This document shows positions 1 through 8,000 of a DNA stretch of 64,000 nt, piece by piece. A program made the translations under genes and the position numbers. Source of the stretch: an uncultured Tateyamaria sp. (lineage in GTDB: Bacteria > Pseudomonadota > Alphaproteobacteria > Rhodobacterales > Rhodobacteraceae); assembly GCF_947503385.1 (NCBI RefSeq), contig NZ_CANNDO010000004.1, positions 1-64,000 of the forward strand, written 5' to 3'. The notes below the pieces were generated by a model. That model made no database searches. It was given only the letters and a program-made list of their open reading frames with translations, and was not told the origin of the DNA. Within the stretch, counting starts at the first letter, position 1, and each line of letters opens with the position of its first letter.

Positions 1-927
1 AAGCCCGGCGCTTGCATCATCGACAGCACGCCGCATCATCAAGCCAACCAGATGAGCCAAACTCTCTCTCAGTTTAGGCCGCCATTGGCACCAAAAAACC
101 TGACGACGGACAGATCCGACTTCGTGACCAAGGACAATCACGAGATCGCTTACGATCCGCGCCTTTGGTACATGCCCTGCCTCCGAACCTCGCCCATCTA
201 TGGCACGGTTGGTGCCGAACGGCACATCCCCTTCCCGATGATCGAGCCGGTCATGGGCGCACCAGGCGCGTCTCGCATGTCTCCAGTCCATGCCGCCGCC
301 TCGCGCCTCGTAGGTTGGTCAGCCGCGCGCAACCGACCGCTTCTGGTCATGGCCCTTGGCGACCCCGGCTCGGGGCTGATGAACACGCAAGACTGGCGGC
401 ACCCGAGCCGCGCGGTGATCGAGACCACGCAACAGCAGAACACGGCCTCGCGCATGTGGAACGAGATGGTTGCCATGAAGACTGCTGTGGAAGCTCTGGG
501 GCCTGCCCACGAGGTTGTCGGTGCCATCTGGTCACTCGGTCAGAACGACGGCTTCAACACCCCTGACGGGCCAGAAGGCTATGACACGGCCCATACCCCG
601 GAATACCTGTCCTTCTTCGCCGAGGTGCGGTCCCTGTTTGGTGCCATGCCAATGGTGCTGACCAACATCGCCCAGCATGTCGTGGACAACACAGATGCCA
701 ACGGCAATCCGGGCTTTGGAAGCTATCGCCAGCAGTGGCTCAACCGCTTTGACCAGGACAGTGGGCACCCTAACGCGATTGCCGACTTCCGGGTGATCCA
801 ACCAGCCGCCGGGAACCAGGTTGATCCGTTGGATGCTGGCGACCCACACTACAATGCCGCTGGAATGCAGCAGAACGGGCGAGATATGGGGGATGCGTTG
901 TTGAAGTTGCTGCAGGGCGGGAGCTAA
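1..927 (+). CDS. SGNH/sialate O-acetylesterase-like hydrolase, 5' end missing
   Basis: The reading frame is open from the first base of the window, so the true start is probably upstream; an ATG at 52 would give 291 residues. The C-terminal part resembles the SGNH esterase fold. GAIWSLGQNDG looks like the block that carries the oxyanion residue in sialate-acetylesterase-type proteins, and DAGDPHYNAAG near the end looks like the catalytic Asp-x-x-His block. The block with the nucleophilic serine is not evident, consistent with it lying beyond the window edge. Such esterase domains are common in phage tail or capsule-modifying genes, which fits the accessory character of this end. The gene is convergent with the reverse transcriptase cassette. 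The substrate is unknown; the family call is by motif only. Confidence 0.6.
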   Translation, partial: KPGACIIDSTPHHQANQMSQTLSQFRPPLAPKNLTTDRSDFVTKDNHEIAYDPRLWYMPCLRTSPIYGTVGAERHIPFPMIEPVMGAPGASRMSPVHAAASRLVGWSAARNRPLLVMALGDPGSGLMNTQDWRHPSRAVIETTQQQNTASRMWNEMVAMKTAVEALGPAHEVVGAIWSLGQNDGFNTPDGPEGYDTAHTPEYLSFFAEVRSLFGAMPMVLTNIAQHVVDNTDANGNPGFGSYRQQWLNRFDQDSGHPNAIADFRVIQPAAGNQVDPLDAGDPHYNAAGMQQNGRDMGDALLKLLQGGS

Positions 928-1064
928 GCGCAGAAAGCAGGCTTTGCAAAGTCTGCCTTGCAACTTCCTACCAGGTGGTTGGTGGAACCGATTTTTGCAC
1001 CAGTTCTGCGCTCTGATTTTATCGTTCTTCTCCGTTGCTGCGAGAATTGCGACTTGTGCACCAT

Positions 1065-1427
1065 TCAGATCTTTCCACATGCAAAAAGCCGGAAATAGTC
1101 GAAACTATACCCCCATCTGTCAGCATCGCGTCTGTCACCGAAGTCATCTAGCGACTTACCGCCAAAGGAACCAAACGCTTTTGCATCTCCTTCTTCTGGG
1201 TCCCAGCCCAGAATTGAGACTTCACCCAATAGCTCCCACCTTTCTGGGCAGTTCTTTGTTGATTTTGATATCAGCACCAGAGAACCGTCCGGAAAAGCGT
1301 CGAGGGCTGCTCGCTTGACCCAGTTCTCGATAAGGCCGAAAGACGTGACCCCAAAGGCCAAGATACCAGCTACCACTAGACCGGGCACTACCCCGTTGAG
1401 AAGCCACTTAACAGCAGGGTTTTTCAC
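1065..1427 (-). CDS. Small membrane-anchored protein downstream of the reverse transcriptase
   Basis: A 120-residue protein with a GTG start, preceded by GGAGATGAA as a ribosome binding site. Residues about 8-32 form one hydrophobic helix (LLNGVVPGLVVAGILAFG), so it is probably a signal anchor with the rest in the periplasm. After the helix, PDGSLVLISKSTKNCPERWE followed by a Gly-rich middle and a final FRLFACGKI recalls the phage tail-collar pattern (P-x-G-x-I-...-CP-x-GW-...-ALxxCxK). That resemblance is by eye and untested. The gene starts 50 bp after the reverse transcriptase stop on the same strand and is probably cotranscribed. It could be a membrane partner or effector of the RT. I know no named family for it. 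Confidence 0.6.
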   Translation of the reverse strand: MKNPAVKWLLNGVVPGLVVAGILAFGVTSFGLIENWVKRAALDAFPDGSLVLISKSTKNCPERWELLGEVSILGWDPEEGDAKAFGSFGGKSLDDFGDRRDADRWGYSFDYFRLFACGKI

Positions 1428-1477
1428 TTCATCTCCATTAAGCTAATGCCTTAAACGCTTTCCATTATCGCTGTCGT

Positions 1478-2974
1478 TCAGTACGCCCACGCATTTTTTG
1501 TGAACAACTCGACTTCCTTCGGGGCGACGACTTCGGGGATGCTAGTTGGATCATCAACCAAGATTTTTGATGCGTCTAGCGCGGTTTTGAGGCTTTTGCT
1601 TCCGACCCAACCGCTCTCCCATAATTGAACAATTTCACCGTTTACGATCCGGCAGATATTTTCATTGCTAACCAAGTCAAAACCAACAGATTTTGGCTTG
1701 GTTACGCGTTGTAGCCAGATTTCCAAGTACCCGTTGTATGGAACTCGATGCATTTTGTCCCGGACTCGCCCCCACAGAACTTCTTTCTGATCCTGTTCAC
1801 TGAGAGAAATTAGGTGACTCAGAATGCCTGCTACCGCCGGGAACGCCTGCGGAGAAGTCAAACCCAGATCGGTTGCTATAGCGATCTGCACTTCCAGGTC
1901 ATCCGGTTTGTCCTTTTGGGCGACGATCTTCGTGTGAAACTCGCTCAGAAGCCGCCTCAACGCTCCGCTGTTGGGATAGCGTAGTCCAAATGCGTGGAGC
2001 CGCAAAAGCTGCTTTTGCAAGGTCTTGGCATTTGTAGTTCCCAAATCTTGTAGCTCAATTCCCGCTAGTTTGTCTGGCTTGATGGCTCCTTCGACAACGT
2101 TAGGCGATACCTGAGTCTTGGCGACGCCCAACTTCATTCCAACGGAACGCAACTTGTCGCTCACAACCTTTAAGATAGCCTCAGCATGAACATCACTGTT
2201 GGCGAAAATTCTGTAGTCATCTCGGTAACGTAGAATCCTGAAGCCCAGCGCTTCGCCAAGCTCTTCGGTGATTTGCAGGTCGACCCAGCCAAGGACCAAC
2301 TCTGCTATGAAATCCATGAGTACAGAACCTTGGGCGATGCCATTGGTTTGGCCATATCGGCTTGATTGGATCAGTCCGTCGATCTGATTGCCAAGGAGCT
2401 TTTTTTCTCCTTTCATTTTCTTGGCTGTTTCCAAACCATGCAACGCCCATGAGATGCTGTGGGTATAGAGAGAGCCATAACAGTCAGTTACGTCAGTATG
2501 GATCAAGTGACTGAAATCAAGGGAGTGCGAAATAGACTGTTGTTCTACTGCCTGCCACCAGTTTCTCACCTGTGCAGCTTGATCCGATTGGTCATCTATG
2601 GACATGACGGGTGAACTGCAGCACACGACAGCGCCTTTCTCAAATGACGCTAAACGAGCAGTAACCTGCGCCCAGTTTTCCGGTTTGCATATGAGATTTA
2701 CAAGGCGAACGTAGATAGCAGGATGGATTAGCTCATAGGGACGCCAGGAGAATCTACCGTCCTTGTTTGCTGTGAAGCTGTAGTTCACCCCACTATAATT
2801 TGCTGGCCACTTGGATGCGAAGTCAGAAAGGTTTTTGTCTCCCAACACCGCAGATACTTCTGCCAACATTGGTTCGAAACTTACGTACTCAGGGAAATCG
2901 CCGTTAAAGTAGCTGCTGCCCTTTAGAAAGTGCTTTTTGGCATCAGCATGGCTTGCGTCTATCAATCGCTTCAA
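1478..2974 (-). CDS. Unknown-group (UG/Abi-like) reverse transcriptase, putative anti-phage RT
   Basis: A 498-residue RNA-directed DNA polymerase. The palm motifs are intact: motif A THTDVTDCYGSLYTHS is read here as HTDVTDCYGSLYTHS at about 159-173 with Asp161 and Asp164; motif B NGIAQGSVLMDFIAELVL at about 211-228; motif C YRDDYRIF at about 250-257; and a motif D-like SVGMKLGVAKTQ near 277-288. There is no maturase, endonuclease or protease domain. Motif B is QG, not the SQ of diversity-generating retroelements, and the retron VTG motif was not seen. The C-terminal 200 residues match nothing I recognise, typical of UG/Abi RTs that act in phage defence. The first possible start is TTG at 2974, right after an in-frame stop and without a good Shine-Dalgarno site. 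It leads a two-gene operon with the membrane protein at 1065-1427. Confidence 0.85.
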   Translation of the reverse strand: MKRLIDASHADAKKHFLKGSSYFNGDFPEYVSFEPMLAEVSAVLGDKNLSDFASKWPANYSGVNYSFTANKDGRFSWRPYELIHPAIYVRLVNLICKPENWAQVTARLASFEKGAVVCCSSPVMSIDDQSDQAAQVRNWWQAVEQQSISHSLDFSHLIHTDVTDCYGSLYTHSISWALHGLETAKKMKGEKKLLGNQIDGLIQSSRYGQTNGIAQGSVLMDFIAELVLGWVDLQITEELGEALGFRILRYRDDYRIFANSDVHAEAILKVVSDKLRSVGMKLGVAKTQVSPNVVEGAIKPDKLAGIELQDLGTTNAKTLQKQLLRLHAFGLRYPNSGALRRLLSEFHTKIVAQKDKPDDLEVQIAIATDLGLTSPQAFPAVAGILSHLISLSEQDQKEVLWGRVRDKMHRVPYNGYLEIWLQRVTKPKSVGFDLVSNENICRIVNGEIVQLWESGWVGSKSLKTALDASKILVDDPTSIPEVVAPKEVELFTKNAWAY

Positions 2975-3027
2975 TGTTTAGAACTCGGAAGTTGGTTTGA
3001 ATTTCCTCTTTCTATCAGGGATTGAGC

Positions 3028-3339
3028 ATGATGGAACGCAGAAAGGCGTACAAGCCACTTGTACGTGATTGATCAAGCGCTTCGGCAACGTCCGCTTCGG
3101 GCTGAGTTTGCCCTGGATACGATGGACACAAGGTCGCTCCCCAGTGGTTATGGGGCAAGTTTTTGCATCAGCATTGGATTTACGACGTCGCGGAGCAAGA
3201 CCCGAGCCGTCTGCTCTCTATGAGCGAAGAGGAGTTCCGAAATGCCATGTCTGATGCCGGTAACGACGTTGAAGAACTGGCCGGTCAGTTTCACTCCTCT
3301 GTCGCTGAGCTGCTCTTGAAACTTCATCATGGAGTTTGA
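3028..3339 (+). pseudogene. Possible frameshifted gene remnant
   Basis: Three consecutive stretches of plausible protein lie in different frames. ATG at 3028 opens MMERRKAYKPLVRD and then stops. A second frame reads QALRQRPLRAEFALDTMDTR and the third reads PQWLWGKFLHQHWIYDVAEQ up to LLLKLHHGV and a stop at 3337-3339. The switch from second to third frame falls at the CCCC run near 3139-3142, where one lost or gained base would join them. The joined product is not recognised. It could also be chance; the acidic, regular C-terminal stretch (SMSEEEFRNAMSDAGNDVEE) is the strongest argument for a former gene. Confidence 0.3.
3047..3065. repeat. Perfect 8-bp inverted repeat (hairpin) upstream of the RT
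   Basis: CGTACAAG, a 3-base spacer CCA, and CTTGTACG. It lies 73 bp upstream of the RT start and overlaps the first piece of the putative remnant gene. It has no T tract, so it is not a standard terminator. It could be part of a structured leader or RNA, an operator, or accidental. Confidence 0.4.
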
Positions 3340-3644
3340 TGTATGTGAATTCCGGCTTTGGCTGGGTTGCCGACGCTGTGATCAGAGGTGTGTCCTGACC
3401 GCCCATCGCCCGCTTCGAACCGAGCCAGCCACCGGAAATTGTGTTGCGGAATGCTCGAAGAGCCGTCCAACGAGCGTAAAACTGCCGTTCAAGCAAAACC
3501 GGTTTGCTGCAACTCTTCGTGTAATTCACTGCAGTTTTTCGTGTCACGCTACACTGACCCTTGCCTGCGACAAACCGGACACATTGCGCATGAGGCGCAA
3601 AAAAAGTAATCTGAACTGGTTAGTTTAGTCGTAAGTGTTCCTAT

Positions 3645-3660
3645 ATGGATGTGAATCCAT
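3645..3660 (+). promoter_or_regulatory. Inverted repeat ahead of the efflux operon, possible operator
   Basis: ATGGAT GTGA ATCCAT, a perfect 6-bp inverted repeat 30 bp upstream of the first start codon of the RND operon. Another short symmetric element, AACTGGTTAGTT, lies about 20 bp further upstream. RND pumps are commonly repressed by TetR or MarR proteins, but no regulator gene is adjacent here. The assignment rests on symmetry and position only. Confidence 0.3.
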
Positions 3661-3690
3661 GTCGCTTATTGCGCGGAACCAACTGGGAAA

Positions 3691-5007
3691 TTGAAAACCA
3701 TGCGTGTTGTGTCACTGATCCTTGCCCTTCTTGTTGGCGTGGGACTGTACCTGTGGGTGATTGAACGGGACCGGACATTGGCGTTTCTTGCCGAACAGTC
3801 CGGCGGGGGTGAAACCGCGGCTCTGGACACTGAAACGGATGCCACAGCCGAGGCTGAAGAGGTCGCAGAAGCGGACGCGCCCGGCGATGATTTGATCAAA
3901 GTTGTGGCCCGCAGGTCGATTGCACGCGAAATCAACAGCGCCGTTTTGCTGCGCGGCCAGACAGAAGCGGCCCGCGAGGTCGAAGTGCGCGCCGAAACCA
4001 CATCGACGGTCATTTCTCCGCCCTTGCGCAAGGGCGCATTTGTGGAGGAAGACGCGCTGCTGTGCCAACTTGATCCGGGCACCCGCGGTTCGACCCTCGC
4101 TGAGATGCGCGCACGCGCCACCGAGGCCACGTCACGCAAGACCGAGGCAGAGGCCCGCGTGCCCGAGGCGCAGGCCCGCGTGATCGAAGCGCAGGCGCGT
4201 CTGGACGAAGCGCTGGTCAACCAGAACGCCGCGCAACGGCTGAGCGAGACAGGCTTTGCCGCCGAGACACGTGTGAAAAACACCGAAGCGGCGGTGGCCT
4301 CCGCTGAGGCTTCGCTTGAGGCTGCGCGCGCGGGCGTGACGGCGGCCCGGTCCGGCATTCAGGCCGCCGACGCCACCATCGAAAGCGCGCTCGCTGCCGT
4401 CGCTTCTGCGGAAAAGGAACTTTCCCGCCTCGACATCCACGCGCCCTTTGCCGGGCTGCTGGAAAGCGACACCGCAGAACTGGGCAGCCTGCTGCAGCCC
4501 GGATCGCTCTGCGCCACCATCATCCAGCTGGACCCGATCAAGCTGGTGGCCTTTGTCCCCGAGACCGAAGTGAACCGGGTCAAGGTCGGCGCAGCCGCGA
4601 CGGCGCGCCTTGCTGCGGGCGGTCAAGAGGTTGCAGGCACCGTCACATTCCTCAGCCGTGCGGCGGATGAGACCACCCGCACCTTCCGCGTCGAGATCGA
4701 AGTGCCCAACTCCGACCTGTCGATCAGTGACGGCCAGACCGCTGACATCGCCATTTCGGCTGCGGGGGCCAAGGCGCACCTGCTGCCGCCCTCGGCGCTC
4801 ACGCTGAACACCGAAGGCCAGATTGGCCTGCGCAGCGTGGATGATGCGGGCCTTGTCACTTTCAACCCCGTTACGGTGCTGCGCGACACCGCGCAGGGCG
4901 TCTGGCTGACCGGGTTGCCGGATACGCTGAGCGTGATTGTTGTCGGGCAGGAATTTGTGACCGCAGGCGTCACCGTTGCGCCCACCTATCAGGAGCAGAC
5001 CCAATGA
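3691..5007 (+). CDS. RND efflux periplasmic adaptor (membrane fusion protein)
   Basis: A 438-residue HlyD/AcrA-type adaptor that should bridge the inner-membrane RND pump to an outer-membrane channel. An N-terminal hydrophobic segment (RVVSLILALLVGVGLYLWV) acts as membrane anchor or signal. It is followed by an acidic Ala/Glu-rich linker, then a lipoyl half-motif and a long Ala/Glu/Arg-rich alpha-helical hairpin at roughly residues 140-240. The second lipoyl half follows (HAPFAGLLESDTAELGSLLQ), then the beta-barrel domain (VAFVPETEVNRVKVG). The start may be TTG 3691 or ATG 3700; GGGA at about 3684 sits at a poor distance from the TTG. It overlaps the pump gene by 4 bp, so the two are translationally coupled. 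No outer-membrane factor gene is present. Confidence 0.9.
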   Translation: MKTMRVVSLILALLVGVGLYLWVIERDRTLAFLAEQSGGGETAALDTETDATAEAEEVAEADAPGDDLIKVVARRSIAREINSAVLLRGQTEAAREVEVRAETTSTVISPPLRKGAFVEEDALLCQLDPGTRGSTLAEMRARATEATSRKTEAEARVPEAQARVIEAQARLDEALVNQNAAQRLSETGFAAETRVKNTEAAVASAEASLEAARAGVTAARSGIQAADATIESALAAVASAEKELSRLDIHAPFAGLLESDTAELGSLLQPGSLCATIIQLDPIKLVAFVPETEVNRVKVGAAATARLAAGGQEVAGTVTFLSRAADETTRTFRVEIEVPNSDLSISDGQTADIAISAAGAKAHLLPPSALTLNTEGQIGLRSVDDAGLVTFNPVTVLRDTAQGVWLTGLPDTLSVIVVGQEFVTAGVTVAPTYQEQTQ

Positions 5008-8000
5008 CCGGTGTCGTCGACTGGGCCGCGTCCCGTGCGCGGATGGTGATTGCCTTTATCTTCCTGTCGCTGGCGGTGGGCACCTATGCCTATATGAGCT
5101 TGCCCAAAGAAGGCGAGCCGGATATCGAAATCCCCACGCTCGTCATCTCCCTCCCCTTCCCCGGCATTTCGGCCTCCGACGCAGAGGACCTGCTGATCCA
5201 GCCGATGGAGACCGAGCTGTCGGACCTCGATGGGCTCGACAAAATGACCTCTACCGCCGCCGAAGGCTATGCCAACGTGGTGCTGGAATTCGAGTTTGGC
5301 TGGAACAAGACCCAAGTCATGGCCGATGTGCGCGACGCCATGGACAAGGCCGAGGCCGAATTTCCCAGCGGGTACGAGCAATATACGCTGGACGAATTCA
5401 ACTTTTCCGAATTCCCGATCATCATCGTGAACCTGACGGGCCCGGTGCCCGAACGGACCATCGCGCGGGTGGCCAAGGCGCTTCAGGACGATCTGGAGGC
5501 GCTGGACGCCGTGCTTGAGGCGAGCCTTGTGGGCAGCCGTGACGAGATGGTCGAGGTGACCATCGACCCCCTGCGTCTTGAGGCCTACAACGTCACCGCG
5601 GGCGAGCTGATCACCGTGGTGCAGAACAACAACCAACTGATTGCAGCGGGCGAGATCGAAACCGATCAGGGTGCTTTTGCGGTCAAGATCCCGTCCTCCT
5701 TCAACAGCGTGCGCGACATCTACAACCTGCCGGTAAAGACAAATGGCGACCGGGTGGTGACACTGGGCGATCTGGCCCAGATCAACCTCACGTTCGAGGA
5801 TCGCGTGTCGACGGCACGTTTCAACGGGGCGGACACTGTGGCGCTGCAAGTGGTCAAGCGCAAAGGCTTTAACCTGATCGACACCGCGACCTTGGTCAAA
5901 GAGGTCGTAGCCGAGAAATCCGCCGAATGGCCCGAAGGGCTGCAGGCGGCAGTCGAGGTTGGCACCTCCAACGACACCAGCCGCGAGGTCGCGTCGATGG
6001 TGGGCCAGCTCGAAGGGTCGGTTCTGACCGCGATCTCGCTGGTGATGATCGTGTCGCTGGCCTTTCTTGGGCCACGGGCGTCTATTCTTGTCGGCTTTGC
6101 GATCCCGACGTCGTTCCTTTTGTGTTTCGTGCTGCTGGCGATCATGGGCATCTCGGTGTCGAACATTGTGATGTTCGGCCTGATCCTGTCGGTCGGTATG
6201 CTTGTGGACGGCGCCATTGTGGTGGTCGAATACGCCGACAAGCGGCAACAGGCGGGCGTCGGGCCCATGCGGTCCTATGTGGAGGCGGCGCAACGTATGT
6301 TCTGGCCGGTGGTGTCGTCCACGGCGACGACGCTTTGTGCCTTCTTGCCGATGTTGTTCTGGCCCGGCGTGCCCGGTGAGTTCATGGGGATGTTGCCCGT
6401 AACGCTGATCTTTGTGCTGTCGGCATCGCTGGTGGTGGCCTTGATCTATCTGCCCGTCATGGGCGGTGTGCTTGGCCGTCTGATTGACTGGTGCGGCACG
6501 CAGATGCACCGGATCGCCGCGCTGCCGCTGCTGGCGCATATCGGCGTAGCGGTCATCTCGCTTGTTCTGATGGTGGCGATCCTTGGCGTGCAACCGTTGC
6601 AGGCACAGGTTATAGCCGCATTCAGCGCGATGGACGGGCAAAACATCTGGGGGTCCGTGCTGCCGACATTCTTTGATGTGTTCCTGATCGGTCTCGCCAT
6701 GGTGACCCTGTTTGGCATGTTCCTTGTCGGGTTGGTCACGGCGCTCATGTGCATTGGTGCGGTGTTCAACCGCGTGGGTGGCGGCGCGCTTTGGGTGGCC
6801 AAGGCGGTCTTTGGTGAACGGCGCCGCAAGGTGCGCGCAGGCTACCGCCGATCCGGATTTGGTTACGTGATCCAAGGCATCGTGGGCAATGCGGTCATGC
6901 CGCTGGTGATGATCGGCGTTGTGTTCGTCTTTGTCGGAACAACGCTCATCTATTTCATCAACAACAATCGCGGCGTCGATTTCTTTGTCGAGACGGAGAC
7001 CGAACAGGCCATCGTCTATGTTATGGCGCGCGGCAATCTCGGTCTGGAAGAGAAAGACGCGCTCTTGCAGCAGGTGGAGAATATCGTTCTTGCCCACCCC
7101 GGAATTCGGAGCGCCTTTGCCTTTGCGGGCAGTGGCGGGCTGAACGCCAACACGGGCGGCGCGCAGAACCCGCGCGACACGATCGGGCAGGTGCAGATCG
7201 AAACCATCCCGTGGGAAGAACGCCCCGACGCCAAAGAACCCTGGTTCACAGTGCCGTTCACCGACTACACCGTGATGCGTGAGATCAAGGCACCTGATTT
7301 TGACGGCGACTATGTCGTCGAAGAGCTGAACGCAGAGTTGCGCAAAATCCCCGGTATCCGCACCGAAGTGCTGCCACTGGCCCAAGGCCCCGCCTCGGCC
7401 AAGCCGGTGCATCTTCGGATCAAGGGCGACAATTGGCAGGACCTGCTGGACGCGACTGGCATTGCCCGGGCGCAATTCGATGCAACGCCCGGCCTTGTTC
7501 GGATCGAAGACACGCGGCCCCTGCCCGGCATCGATTGGCAGATCGACGTGGATGTGGAAAAGGCTGGTCGCTATGGCGCGGATGTGGCGACCGTGGGCGC
7601 GATGGTGCAACTGGTCACCCGTGGGCTGCTGCTTGACACGATGCGCGTCGACAGTTCGGACGAAGAGATCGAAATCCGCGTGCGCCTGCCCAAACAGGAC
7701 CGCGTTCTGTCGACGCTCGACACGCTCAAGGTGCGCACGGCGGACGGGCTTGTGCCGCTGGCAAACTTCATCACCCGGACACCGGTTGCAGAACTGGCGC
7801 AGATCAACCGCGTCGGCCAAAAGCGGTATTTCGACGTCAAAGCGGATTCGATGGACGGTCTGCAAAAACTGGTCGAGACGGTCGAGGTGGACGGCGCAGA
7901 CATTGAACAGACCGTCGCCACGTTGCGCCCCGATGGGGCGGGCGACATCGTGTCGGCGGACGGCATAACGTACGCGGTGATGGCGCGCGATGCTGCGGCT

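Larger units (their letters stand above)
2975..3690. other. 716-bp region without a convincing intact gene, upstream of the RT
   Basis: No open frame here shows convincing coding character on either strand. It holds the promoter and leader of the minus-strand RT, a plus-strand gene remnant (3028-3339), a perfect short inverted repeat at 3047-3065, and the promoter of the plus-strand efflux operon at the right end. Composition changes toward that end into the GC-rich chromosome. In several defence-associated RT families the template noncoding RNA is encoded directly upstream of the RT, so this is where such an RNA would be expected. Nothing in the sequence proves one. Confidence 0.5.

Noticed and set aside
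944-1318. Plus-strand 124-aa ORF opposite the small membrane gene
   Set aside because: Cys/His/Leu-rich composition without domain features; the minus-strand frame has a ribosome binding site, a clean helix and operon position.
1478-2974. Diversity-generating retroelement or retron
   Set aside because: Motif B is AQG rather than the DGR-type SQ, I saw no A-rich template/variable repeat pair, and no retron-type VTG motif. No group II intron maturase domain is present either.
3597-3660. tRNA or attachment site at the island boundary
   Set aside because: The short inverted repeats here do not build a cloverleaf, and no matching direct repeat was found at the other end of the island within the window.
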